From the NCBI RefSeq assembly GCF_000003605.2, contig NW_003128862.1:5951-27258 (forward strand): DNA of 21,308 nt, written 5' to 3'. A model generated the notes under the pieces. The model ran no database searches and was not told the origin of the DNA. It saw only the letters and a list, made by a program, of their open reading frames with translations. Positions within the stretch are counted from its first letter, which is position 1. Each line of letters opens with the position of its first letter. Source of the stretch: Saccoglossus kowalevskii (Eukaryota > Hemichordata > Enteropneusta > Harrimaniidae). This document shows positions 1-10,328 of the stretch, one piece after another. Position numbers and translations under genes: made by a program.

Positions 1-123
1 GTACGAGGATTGGTAAACACTTGTACGTGATTGGTTAACACTGTACGTGGATTGGTTAACACTAGTACGAGGATTGGTGAACACTCGTACAAGGGATTGG
101 TAAACACTAGTACATGGATTGAG
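1..123. repeat. Tandem minisatellite, ~22-bp unit, cut by window edge
   Basis: About five and a half units begin at 1, 23, 43, 65, 87 and 110, each opening with GTAC and containing GATTGGTAAACACT or a close variant. Unit length varies from 20 to 23 bases. The array runs off the left edge, so its full length is unknown. It would lie in a downstream PBLD intron or beyond, because the last PBLD exon found ends at 796. Each unit holds an inverted CCAAT (ATTGG) and several hold a forkhead-like core (GTAAACA). No function is implied by that alone. Confidence 0.9.
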
Positions 124-795
124 TTCACCAGATAATTTGAGAAATAACTATCTTTGCCAAATTATAGACTTGTACAAAAATGTTCAGTCTATTAACGTTG
201 TTTGCGCCCTCCAGGGATGAAACGCGTCTGAGAAGTGAATGGATGTTGGTGGCGTCGTCGACAGCGTACATCTTGTTTTTATCTGCAGTCATCCGCCAAT
301 AAAAGTATTATTTTTGAGAGATTGTAAAAGCGCTCACAATATCGACATTATTATGATCTGTGAACTTCTGACGATAAAAATAGTTTTGTTTTAAATGTTC
401 TCTATACTAAATGATTGATGACTACACAACAAATCACCTTCATTCCTTTCACCCGTCATGGTAGGGCTTTGGTGGGCAATACATCATTTCTATAATTCGC
501 GCCCTGGAACGTCAAAATGAATCGCAAACTGGTTTTATAATCTTTCATCACTCAGAATATAGTAAAATTTCTCAAAAACCACATTGATTGGTGAACGATT
601 ACAGATAAAAACTATAGCGACGATTTGAACGGCTTTCGTGTTACCCTTTCACGTTGAAAAGGTGTGTGGGAATCATGGTGTATTGGCGTAGAATCACAAA
701 ACAATATAACTTGAAATGGCAGCGGGAAAAGTAAATAAATGAGAAGTAAAAGAATTTGGAAGGCAAACTCTGTAAGGATGGGAGGACGACATTAC
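124..795. other. PBLD intron 6 sequence, no exon seen
   Basis: I read the minus strand here for the next PBLD segment (the block before VKG, the FAPW region, and EDPVTGSAH) and saw none. The stretch contains two copies of a GCGCCCT-type sequence, at 204 and 498, and an RBPJ-like TGTGGGAA at 665-672. A 55-residue minus-strand open frame at 125-292 has no recognisable product. Confidence 0.6.
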
Positions 796-884
796 CTGGT
801 AACAGTGTTATCCAGTCTCACTAATAGTTTTTTCATGTCAGGATTATAATGAATTTCACTGACCAGCAAAGAACCGACAGTTGC
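796..884 (-). CDS. PBLD: PBLD exon 6
   Basis: The acceptor is CCGTTTCTCAG|GCA and the donor ACCAG|GTAATG. The 89-nt exon is phase 0 in and phase 2 out. It encodes [20 protein letters not shown] and then LVRLDNTVT, plus the first two bases of an Arg or Ser codon. This matches human PBLD around ICYSPDTQKLLVRL. The next exon was sought between 795 and 1 on this strand and not found. Confidence 0.93.
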
Positions 885-3321
885 CTGAGAAACGGTATAA
901 TGTGAGAGTTAATGGGCGATGACGTGACGTGAATTTAAAAAAAAATGAACATAAATGGTTCTACAAAAACAACTCAAAAGTCAGGTGTGCAGACAAAATC
1001 TTAAATGGAAAATACTTCAAATCGAATATTAATTTTGTTATATAGTACGTCGTGTGATTTGGTAATTCGATGCTAAGATTCGCAAAACATAATTACAACG
1101 GAATCTTCGAAACTACTCGGTGATGTATCTTCCGAAAGACCTTTATGCAAATTACGCGTTTAGAATACAAGCACAATGTTGACAATAACACAACTTGAAT
1201 TCCAATTACATAGATGTTCAGTTTTACCTACCTTGACAACTGACAATACTTCTTTTTCGTCCTACAAATATTAACCAGATTGCCTATTATAGCCAGTCAC
1301 GTGGCATTGGAAAAGCATCGATGGATTCGTACATGTACTCAGAAATAAGCACTCTAAGCGCCCTCCAGCGACAACGCGCTTCTATGACGCAAATGGGAGA
1401 CTCGAAGGTCGTCATTTTTGTGATTTGTAGCCTTAGTCGATGACAAATATTGTTTTGGAGGGAATCACTATATTTTAAATACTGAATGGTTACACAACCA
1501 AACACAATTGTCACTTTGAATAACATTGGCTTTTCAATACATAAGCGACATTTTGCCTCCACAGAAACACATCATCGCTAGGAGCGCGACTCATAAGAAA
1601 GATGTGTTGATAAGATGTTATTCCATATTGCTAATTCTCTGAAGTTTAACCTATAGAAATTGCTTACCGCCAAATGTTTGTGCAACATTTATCATATTTT
1701 AACTGATTTTTCTATAATTTCTTTGTTCATTTTTAGACCACCATCGTGTACATGCCTTGGTGATTTTTGTTAAAGGAACAAGAGAAAATATGACAAACAA
1801 ATATTCAAGTTTATTTAGTGAAATTCGATAACAAGGGAATTTGGGTGCCAGAGTTGCACAGTTAGCCCAGTACACTTGGGACTTTCATGAACGTCAATTT
1901 TGATTAACACTACGAGGTTATTTGACGATTTGATAATGACGTCATCTGACTTTCCGTATTCTGATCAAGATATCACAAACTGACAATAACCTTATTCATA
2001 AATGGCCGTCAAGATCTCGTTGAGAACGAGAGAGCAACGAGACTTGTTCCACAGATAGTGATCTGTGCTTAGCCGCCATCGTGTCACCGGTTACGTTGGC
2101 GCGGTCTGCGGAACAGTGAACGTGGTGACGACAAAGTATGAAACATAATTTTGTGGGAGCGAAAAAAATCTCGCAGCTCTCCCGCACTCAGCGAGATCTC
2201 GAAGACTTTTAACAGATACCTGAACGACAGTTGCGTATAATGGCAAATCTAGAACTATACCCTGATCTTCTTTTCGTGCAAGTAACGTACCACTCAGCGT
2301 TTTGAAATGTAAAGTTGTGTTCACGTTACCTGAAAGAGAATAGATAACGTGTATAAATAATTAGGACCCGACGACTATAACTATATTTGCAAACATTGGA
2401 CGTTGGCGGCGTTTTCGTGATTTGTTAAAATTTGAGTTCTACGTACCAGATTTGCGCAAGGTCTTTGTATACAAAAAAAATCGAATATTGATATGCTTTA
2501 CAAACTATTAAGATACCGCAAAGTATGTACTCAGACAGAGTGTCATGATTGGTCGATGTGATCGTGTAATCCCCGAGTGCACATATCACATTTATCATAA
2601 ATAATCTCAATCCGATTGCTTGGTGATCCCCAGAACCGAGCAAGTTGTTGAAATAAATCACAATTTCTACTGAAATAATTATTCATAAAAGTAAAATACA
2701 AATTCATAATTAATATTGCCAGTCATTGTTAACAAAGAATGGCTAAAATGGACATTTTTTCAAAATCCAAATGTCGATGTTTCACATTCCAATTTAAATA
2801 GAATACAATCTAATAGTATTCATATTCTTATTTAGATATTCAAGAGATAATATTTCGATTTTTCGTAAAAATGAAAAATATAACATTACAACTTATCATT
2901 GCTTTCTCTAGCTAACGAATTTTATCAATTATGTACATTTTGCTCGGTGAAAATCATATCCTGTTTAATGACGAATTTTTCAAACTATATTTCTTTTGAG
3001 TAAAATAATACAAAACAGTACAGTGTACACCAGGGTACAGGCAGACTGAACTAGTGTAGGGGTTCGTACATTACAAAACATCGTCCGATTCACACGGCTT
3101 CGCTTGAGCCGACCTTCTATAGCCGTCCTTGCGAATGGGGAGGCGACGACCGAATGAGTAAACCTTGGTTGGCGAAGACAATTTCAACATTCAAGATACT
3201 TTCGTTACTGGCGAGTAGGGGAGGGGAGAGTCATTATCAGTTAGAGGTCATCGACCATTGAAACTGTCGCATAGGAAAAATAAATCATTCGAAACTGGTA
3301 TCTGAGAGGAGTTTTTAATAG

Positions 3322-3353
<32 letters not shown>

Positions 3354-6300
3354 ATATATGTATATGTATAATAATTAGCTAATTTGCATACGAATAATTC
3401 GAAACTTGGTACTTACATACTGCATACTGAATTGTGTAGTTAATTGTCTTGTAATATTTTTCAATATTAGTAGGGTATGCTTATTAATTAGATAATTTGC
3501 ATACACGTATTTGACTATTTTATCATTTTGCATCCTATTCAATAGTTTGAAATCATTCTATGCACTCTATGTTAAATTTACTTTGGAGCACTTTTTGTTG
3601 TCTTTAGTTATTATTTCAAGTTTACATATGGTGAGTTTTCTTTTGATTTTTGGGGTAAATTAAATTTTATTTTGTTTTGTTTATAATCCTGACAGAAGCG
3701 TTGATGATACAGATTTAACTGACGCGAGCAATGAGTAATGCATTGAAGATTGTTGGGGACATTGTTATTTGTCGGTACAACGTAACGTGGGGACTGCAAC
3801 GAGAGTTGTACACATTCAGTAAGCAACAAGGAATCTCACCTTTACAGTGGAACAGGACAGCTGCCGAAGCCAAGGTTGCGTGACCACAGAGAACAACTTC
3901 GTTGGTCGGAGTGAACCATCGTAAATTAAACCAACTGCCTATTTAAGCGAAAACAAACCGTCAAGTTCATTAAATGGACATCAGGTTTCAGGCAATATCA
4001 TGACCAGTCATCGCCACGAGCAACGCAAATTTGGAACACAAATCGAGGGCCACTAACAATAAAGGCGTTTGAGTTCGAATCCCAGTGGAATCGTTCGCGG
4101 GGAAACTTCAGATTGTTTGGTTTCGCGTATTGTATTATGTGGTGACGTTCACGTACAAAGGGCTGATGGAGTGGTTAACGTACTTGTGTGCTAGGGTAAT
4201 AAATAAGGTAACACAGTTCTCATGGTAACTGTCCTTGCGATTTATCATCACCGGATGAGGGCTTTTAGAAATAAAAATACAATTCAAGAATGTACAATTT
4301 ATTACCATAGATACCATATGTACTTTATAGAAATGTATAACACGGGGTCCGCCATTGCCACACTTACAAAAGCACATTTAGAAAGTAATGACAATGCTCA
4401 TACCACACGACAGAACTACTGTAACCTACGCTAGATCACTATAATAGCCATGCACGAGCAGTTTGATTTAGAAGACAATCCAAGAGAAATCGCCGATGTT
4501 CCTCGAAATGATGGGCATGGGATATATCCTAGTAAGACCGTGATCGTGATAAAAAAAGTCTCTCACGCGTGTTAAGTTTAAAGGGGTGGTGGTCGCCGCG
4601 CCATGTGTTCGAACTTCGCGTAAACAAACAAAGCGCTTCACAAATCACGTATATGGGCTTATCGAACAGGACACGGCGCGACGACAATCGCCTTTTAAGA
4701 CATGTGTTTGCTGATACATACTTTCTTTAAATGAGTCTCCATTACTAGAAATTTTCTGGATATAAGCAGTTTCTGATAGATTCATTTCAGATGCAATCTT
4801 CTGTCTTTCGATGTCAGGAATATCCTGGAACAATAATGCGTAAATACTATGGGCAACATAAAAAAATATATGCAGGGAGTTCAAAGTTCGTGTACACATA
4901 CAATGTTTTACATGCGGTGCATATGTCACGGAGGAACACAACAAATACGCGGAGAGACGATGGGGAATATTTTTCATGCGTATGTACAAATTCATTTAAT
5001 TTTGTATTCTCTTACGCATCATTATATGAAAAAGTAACATCATTGCCAATAAGTGTGCTGTAATGTCGATTTCACCTCGGTTAGCACATGTCTACGTGTA
5101 CTACGCTGAAATGAATTACAGTAGTGATAATTGTTGAGTCTCCAATCTTGATCTAAATATGACATTGTTTCCGTAGATCATTAGCAATTACAAATGTAAT
5201 GCATTGTGGGATAGTGTTGCCAGGTTACAAGAGCAGATGCGCTTTGTGATTTGCGGAGTTGTGTTTGATCACCAAAACTATCCCACAATTTACTATGATT
5301 TGGAATTGCGATAATTGTCTATTCGAGCCGTAAAAACATAATGTTGTTGTTCATTTTTCGCAAGGATTCAGTCTTTCATTCATTAATGATATTGTGCGGT
5401 GTATTTCCAAGACACATTTTAAACAATAAAACGCGATATTTTCGGTGGGATGATGATTTGATTTTCGGGATTCGTAAATAATTATGCGTTAAATTCGAAG
5501 CATCGCAGTATACGTTGCCATGGTTACATAGTTTGTTTTGTACACGCTCCCGCGTTAACGGATGTGAGTAAAACAAGTACTATAAACACATTAATTATTC
5601 ACTGGGTTTTAATTTAGCTGGTAAGTAAAATCCGCTAAATTAAATCCAAGTGAACATGTAAATTAACAATAAAATTCATTGTTTCCTTGACAAATTCATG
5701 AAATTAAAACGCAGTGAATATGTTCAAAAGATCAAAGTAGTGAAATTAAATGAAAGTAAAAATAAATGGTTTTACAGTATTTAAACACGCGGTAAGGGGT
5801 ATATATCTGAAGATATTACAATAAAATTAGCATAATAAACCGAATGCCAAGGTAACTGAGAACACATTACAGATGCCCAGTCGGCCTGTGCGTAAGTGTA
5901 TTTAAAAAAACAGATCAGTAAAGAGGATTGTCGGATAATCAGTATACAAGTTCTTTTTTTTCTAGTACCTGAGATCACAGCAAATAACGTGTTTTTATTT
6001 TCAAGTAGAATTTACCACCTCGGTGATGCACATGCACAAAGACGCATTGAGAGATTCGATATGACTTTGTCGGTTGACTGATCGGTTTTATCACGCCTTT
6101 TTGCAATATATCCGGTGAGGTATTGTCAAGGTTTGCCAAAAATCATGAACGGTTCAGCGATTTTGAATTTGGCATGACTAGGTAGAATTCAATGATTCTG
6201 CAACACTGAGTTAACTGAATAACCGCCCAATTACATGGCGAAAACCGTAGACTTGCGTTCATTATGTTCCATTCCATGGGGGGGGGGTGCGCTTCTCGAG

Positions 6301-9300
6301 GTGCGCTATGTAATCATACACCACGATTTCTGAAATGAACATACAAGTTGTTTCATTTGAAACAAAAATAGGACGGATTGCGCGCGTTGCGCTGATCGAC
6401 TTTCAGGAAAAAAACTGCATCACCGCATCGTTTTTTAAAAGAAACGTTGGACCAATCTTGGAGCTATTACTTCAAAGGAGGGCATCAAATTTTATCTGAA
6501 AAATGTTACAGAGATTATAATTTACAGGTCGAAAAATGTGTTCGGAAAACACGGCGTTTAGTAAGAGTTCGATGGTTATAATGACACGGTACACTGATTT
6601 TCAATTGAAAATGCAATAAAAAACGATCTAAATATTTTGAAATAGTCTATTCATTTATAAATAAACAACATTAATCTCAAATTCGGTTCATCCGTCGAAA
6701 AACTTGATAGTGATAGCTCTTTAAGTATTTCTATATACATTTCTATCTGTAGAGAATATGTTATTATACTACATTTACAAATATTACAAATTTCAGAGCT
6801 TATGTTCACAACCACCTGTTGAACACAAAATATATTGTGCAATAAGCAAGCGGAGTTGAACAGTACTTAAAATAGAACTAGGCTGACGTCACGAAACGAT
6901 GACTGTACGTGAAACGAGTTGATAGTGCACGTGAATTGTTGAAAGCTGACTGTATACGACCAACATACATGACTACTTTGAATTATATTTTTGTACAGTT
7001 TCCCTAAAATGATAATTTCTCATCTTAACAGTTGTTAAACGTATTTGTGTATGCATACTACATGCAGTCTACATTGTTAGAAACAAAGTGCGCATGCTCC
7101 GTGGATACAATTCATCATCATATGCTCTGTCATATTGAATGATTGTTACTTTCTTCCTTCCTCCACTTATTCCAAGGTTTAATAGATATAACAAGATAAT
7201 CCCTGGGTATACCGAACAAGCGTGACATCATCGCTGACGAGTGACTCCCCGTTTGGTAGTGGTCGTATCCCTACGGGCCGAGCCGCAGGCGGAGACAAAT
7301 ACAGCTATACAGGGAGAAACGAGTCAAGGTGATAACGTCACAAGCGAGAAATACCGGAGTTTATTTATTTGCCACATGGATAGAATCTGATGTTTTAAAA
7401 TTACGTCCCGAGTTTCAAGGGGTCTATTTTGCGCAAACAATGCATAGAAGGTTATGGAGGTCAAAGCTGATTTCTGCGAATGACTGGTTGCGCTAAACTC
7501 TATCATGTTGCGTTATGGTTCATTACAAAAAGTTGATGAACGCCATAGTTTTGATCGCAAAAGGATCTCAATCATTGAAGGTAAACTTGGAGAAACATCA
7601 CAAAATGAACATTCGTGTGCATCTTCGCATTGCCACTCGTCGGCATTTTCTTAATTTATCAATGCAAAATGTGGTATGAAAATCATGAATAAAAATAAAA
7701 AATATTCCTGAAACTCGTTCTGAAAAAAATACTCCTGTGAACTGTTACTGTGCTGTATCGCTATTTGGAGTCATTCGTTCACGTATTGGCCAGTACATCA
7801 GACGTGCCGGTGGGCTGTGGTAGCTTTCCGTGCGCATACCGCTAGCCCTGACCACAGCAGCGACGCGCCGGTGAAAAATTCTTGGAGAAGTCGTTGTTTT
7901 TCGACAGCAGTACTTTGGCATTCAGTGTAGTTCTGTCGGAATTGGTTGATATATTCGAACGTATTCGCCTTTTCATGAAATTATCGATTGAGGTTGTCAT
8001 TTCGTCTAACGACACCCATACATACCACGTGACAAACATACAGAATATGTTATTTGTACACAAAATAGAATTTCTACATGCTATTTTAAAAAATAAAGCA
8101 TCAGCTTTATCGATTTGACACGCGACCTACACAACGCTTGTAAAATACATTGTTTGTTTGCATTACATTTTAGCACGCGCTGCGCGACGACTATCTCCCT
8201 TTAACTGATTTTCGTTTACAATCCGAAAGTACTAGTATTACTATATAGTTCAGGAAAGTGGTAATATTGTATTTGAGAAATGTATATATTCCATATGTGA
8301 TAATCGAACTTATCTGGGACTCAAGACTCAATCAAAGTTACATTTTCTGTCTAATATCGATCTAAAATTGAACTTCTAACGTTATTTGATAATTCTGTGC
8401 CAAAAAACCTAAAGTGGGACACCTTTACAATACTGATCTATATTGGACACAAAGAAAACTAAAGTTTGACTTCAATACCCATATAAAAATTCGATGATTA
8501 TCAGTCTCATAATTATCTGAGAATTCTGTTTCTAAGACGAAGGCTCATCCCTTCTGTCTAATAACGGTCTAAAACTTCAATAATTATCTGGTTGCTCCTG
8601 GCAACAATTACAAAAAATATAATAACATAAAAAAGTATTCTCACATAAAGAAAACACAGATTTCTTTTAAAAACATGTAAGGACCATGAGCTTAACAAAA
8701 CTTGCTGTAATTTCCCCAACCGTCAGGCGTGTTTAACACAACTGGCAATATTTAGTACTGTAAAATGACTAAGTTGCACTGGGTTTAAAATACGCTGATT
8801 TACCATTTCAGGCATATTCAGTGGGTTTTAAATTAACGGTTTTATCATTTAGATAATGTGTTCTATGCTAAATTTTACATATTCACGGGGTTTTATTTTA
8901 GCGCATTTTCCAGTCAGCGAAATAAGCAAAATTAAAACCAGTGAATAATTAACCCTTTTACAGTATTAAGGCTTTGACAGAGTCTGGAGCCGTGCCGTGC
9001 CAACATCAAATCCCACGATGATATTATCAAACAAAGTCGGGAGAAAAGTGATAGATGTTATGATGGCTGGTGGTGTTCGTTTTACAACCTGTTAAGCTAA
9101 AGAGCGGCGGTCGTCGTGCCGCGTCCTGTTCGATAAGGGACTCATAGCGACGTATACAACGCCTGTAAAATAAATTGTTTGTTTACATGAAATTCGAAAA
9201 CGCGCAGCGCGACGACCACGGCCCTTTAAGAAGACGGACATGTCTAATAACACAATCATGTTAATCTTTTTAATAATTAACGTCAATGTGAACACCCATA

Positions 9301-10328
9301 CTCTCTCGTCGATTTCGCGATTCACCTGTCACAGCGGTAAAAATTTCTCTGAACAATATTTATCAGTAAAAAACGTTCTGTCCTATGCCATCTATGGCAT
9401 GCCACCCCGCGAACCAAGTAAACATGTTTAGTACATGGCCACCGACGATAACACACGTTACAAACCTTTCAAAGTGGTCGTCCGTCGTTATTGCGGGATT
9501 GACTCGAACGGTCGTGGCGTGTGATCATCCAAACCTGCTTATAGGAGACAGAGTATAATGTCCAGCAATGTGAGTCAATTTGGGTAGGCACTGGCTCAAC
9601 CAATCAAAAGTGAGCCGATAACTCAATATACACATTTTGTTCCAACATTAGTATACACCAAAGATTTATGGCATGCGGATATGCAAATGTTTGATACGCG
9701 ATGAAGATTTCACGCAAATTGCGAGACGATCCCAAAATTGCGAGACAAACGCACATACTAATTGCAGACGAATGAGTCTGTGTTAGTATTCGTCTCGGGC
9801 TGCTTAGCTAATGTTCTTGCTTATTCGCAAGTCGTGTATCACGTCAGTAATTACGTTGAATTTGCGTGTTTGTATAGGGCGATAATTTCTCTCGCTTCGT
9901 TCTACGCAATCGAGCTGGTAATAACAAGCGTCCGCTGGGTTCTGCGATTCTATTGAATATGATACGTTATAACCAGCATGGAACTCGCGAGATCATAAGA
10001 TCTCACGTGATGTTCATCGCATGCGAGTATCACCGTACACAGGTATCAATATTGTATACTCATGTCTTAAACATTATTGTGCACACTCACACGCCATAAA
10101 ACTGTCACCACCTCCCATATCAAGTAACACCCATGACCACAAGTTTACTCGTTGCACGTACAAGCCATTCATGCATCGATTCACATCGGTATCGGTATCG
10201 GTATTTGACTGCGTTACCTTTTCAAGAAGACATACCGCAGCCGGATTCCCCGCAAACCGCTTTGCCGTGAACGCATCTACGATAAATACGTCCAGACTTC
10301 CAGTTTCTGACGCTTCCAAAGTAGCCAT
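796..10328 (-). CDS. PBLD: PBLD, PhzF-family isomerase/epimerase-like protein (5' part, six exons; 3' end outside window)
   Basis: Join on the minus strand: 10328-10218, 4824-4722, 3938-3840, 2329-2220, 1261-1232, 884-796 (542 nt, 180 codons plus two bases). Every junction is GT/AG and every phase matches. The product has the PhzF N-lobe: DAFT at residues 18-21, GNPAAVC at 27-33, NLSETAY at 52-58, RWFTP at 78-82, [14 protein letters not shown] at 88-101, GIVLDLPLY in exon 4 and KKLLVRL in exon 6. By homology to bacterial PhzF, Glu55 (in NLSET) and His91 (in CGHAT) correspond to active-site residues. The cellular substrate of animal PBLD is not established. The protein has no signal peptide or membrane segment here, so it is probably cytosolic. 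Human PBLD is about 288 residues, so roughly 110 C-terminal residues, including the EDPVTGSAH-type motif, are missing and should lie left of the window. The start at 10328 has A at -3 and G at +4. An in-frame ATG at 10400 would add 24 residues unlike the family. Confidence 0.93.
1232..1261 (-). CDS. PBLD: PBLD exon 5, 30-nt microexon ([10 protein letters not shown])
   Basis: The acceptor is ATTTGTAG|GAC and the donor GTCAAG|GTAGGT, both good matches to consensus. The exon is exactly ten codons, phase 0 at both ends. Joining exon 4 directly to exon 6 would leave the protein ten residues short against human PBLD. Inserting this exon restores a gap-free alignment, with [10 protein letters not shown] opposite DFHEVEDLIK. 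Skipping it would keep the reading frame, so both isoforms are possible. Confidence 0.82.
2010..2201. mobile_element. Fold-back MITE-like element in PBLD intron 4
   Basis: The left arm at 2012-2042 and the inverted right arm at 2169-2199 share 25 of 31 bases, starting AGATCTCG. The interior is locally GC-rich and holds further small hairpins, such as CACAGAT-AGTG-ATCTGTG at 2050-2067. There is no open frame for a transposase. No clear target-site duplication is visible, so the superfamily is not assigned. The right arm lies about 20 bases from the exon 4 donor. Confidence 0.7.
2220..2329 (-). CDS. PBLD: PBLD exon 4
   Basis: A strong polypyrimidine acceptor, TTCTCTTTCAG|GT, completes a split Gly codon (G|GT). 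The exon encodes [20 protein letters not shown] followed by [16 protein letters not shown], 36 whole codons. It ends CAG|GTATCT in phase 0. A fold-back repeat element begins about 18 bases into the following intron. Confidence 0.94.
3321..3374. repeat. (TA)n microsatellite
   Basis: About fifteen TA units at 3321-3350, then interrupted TA/TG repeats to about 3374. It lies in PBLD intron 3. Simple repeat, no further role visible. Confidence 0.97.
3840..3938 (-). CDS. PBLD: PBLD exon 3 (CGHAT motif)
   Basis: The acceptor AAATAG|GC completes a split Ser codon (A|GC), giving [20 protein letters not shown] and then [13 protein letters not shown]. The donor is AAAG|GTGAGA and the phase out is 1. 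A second AG four bases downstream (GGCAG) would break the frame, so the upstream AG is the one used. Human PBLD has SSCFGLRWFTP at this place. Cys is Trp here. Confidence 0.95.
4578..4698. mobile_element. TTAA-flanked MITE, copy 1
   Basis: The element is bounded by TTAA at 4578-4581 and 4695-4698. The ends are imperfect inverted repeats: AGGGGTGGTGGTCGCCGCGC on the left, AAGGCGATTGTCGTCGCGCC on the right read in reverse. Internal TCCTGTTCGATAAG (minus strand) and TTTGTTTGTTTAC are shared with the copy at 9097, which lies in the opposite orientation. It has no coding capacity. A TTAA target fits piggyBac-type elements; that assignment is inference. It lies in PBLD intron 2, its right end 24 bases from the exon 2 donor. 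Confidence 0.8.
4722..4824 (-). CDS. PBLD: PBLD exon 2 (catalytic Glu motif)
   Basis: The acceptor reads ATTGTTCCAG|GAT and the donor AAAGAAA|GTATGT. The exon is 103 nt, phase 0 in and phase 1 out. It encodes [20 protein letters not shown] and onward. The NLSET glutamate matches the general acid/base Glu of PhzF. Intron 1 before it is 5.4 kb and holds most of the mobile elements in the window. Confidence 0.95.
5183..5310. mobile_element. Fold-back element with ATTGTGGGATAG arms
   Basis: The arms around 5184-5220 and 5272-5310 are inverted copies sharing GCAATT, CAAAT, ATTGTGGGATAGT and TTG. The enclosed loop is about 50 bases. Just inside the left arm is GTTGCCAGGTTAC, an X-box-like sequence. 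No coding capacity is present and no second copy was found in the window. It lies in PBLD intron 1. Confidence 0.6.
5578..5779. mobile_element. TA-flanked MITE family, copy A
   Basis: The element is bounded by TA at both ends, with ends CTATAAAC and (reversed) CTGTAAAACC. Inside each end are blocks like TTCACTGGGTTTTAATTT in inverted orientation, and a further internal copy (AAAACGCAGTGAA). Two more copies lie at 8756 and 16583. A TA target suggests a Tc1/mariner-type origin, which is inference. It lies in PBLD intron 1. Confidence 0.75.
5780..8116. other. PBLD intron 1, no gene seen
   Basis: AT-rich intronic sequence. There is a ten-base G run at 6278-6287, a consensus CRE (TGACGTCA) at 6884-6891, and locally GC-rich patches at 7255-7290 and 7806-7875. 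The second patch holds CTGTGGT and ACCACAG as a small inverted pair. The open frames here have no recognisable domain, repeat or splice-bounded homology. Confidence 0.55.
8117..8204. mobile_element. TTAA-flanked MITE, truncated copy 3
   Basis: Matches the interior and right end of the element at 9097: ACAACGC.TGTAAAATA, ATTGTTTGTTT, then GCGCGACGAC and CCCTTTAA. The right end is intact with TTAA at 8201-8204. The left inverted repeat is missing, so this copy is 5' truncated. The left limit is approximate. Confidence 0.75.
8756..8965. mobile_element. TA-flanked MITE family, copy B
   Basis: A clean example of the family. TACTGTAAAA at the left and TTTTACAGTA at the right form a perfect 10-bp inverted end that includes the TA target. 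CACTGGGTTT and TTCACTGGTTTTAATTTTGC lie inside the ends in inverted orientation. It is 210 bp, with no coding capacity, in PBLD intron 1. Confidence 0.85.
9097..9229. mobile_element. TTAA-flanked MITE, copy 2
   Basis: The right end is CGTCGTC-type inverted repeat closing in CCCTTTAA (TTAA at 9226-9229). The left end reads CTAA then AGAGCGGCGGTCGTCG, so the left target has probably mutated from TTAA. An intact TTAA also sits just outside at 9092-9095. The interior shares TCCTGTTCGATAAG and TTGTTTGTTTAC with copy 1. Confidence 0.8.
9230..10217. other. PBLD intron 1, donor-proximal part
   Basis: No gene is seen. It contains a palindrome ATGCCATCTATGGCAT at 9385-9400, a POU octamer ATGCAAAT at 9681-9688 overlapping the E-box CAAATG, and three to four TCGGTA units at 10186-10205, about a dozen bases inside the exon 1 donor. 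The plus-strand open frame over 10021-10431 is antisense to PBLD exon 1. Confidence 0.55.
10218..10328 (-). CDS. PBLD: PBLD exon 1 (start codon, 37 codons)
   Basis: Encodes a nine- to ten-residue leader and then [20 protein letters not shown], the family's N-terminal signature. It ends AAG|GTAACG at 10218 in phase 0. Human PBLD begins only a few residues before the equivalent of FIVDAFT, which supports the ATG at 10328 over the upstream one at 10400. Confidence 0.93.

Noticed and set aside
125-292. 55-residue minus-strand open frame in PBLD intron 6
   Set aside because: It has no match to the missing PBLD segments and is short enough to be chance.
1324-1562. Minus-strand peptide containing YSDSLQ, at first taken for the PBLD YSPxxxKLL block
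   Set aside because: The true block was found in exon 6 ([13 protein letters not shown]), with matching splice sites and phase.
4062-4180. tRNA-like boxes: GAGTTCGAATCCC near 4069 and GATGGAGTGGTTAACG near 4163
   Set aside because: The B-box-like sequence precedes the A-box-like one, the T arm does not pair well, and no cloverleaf forms. At most these are remnants of tRNA-derived SINEs.
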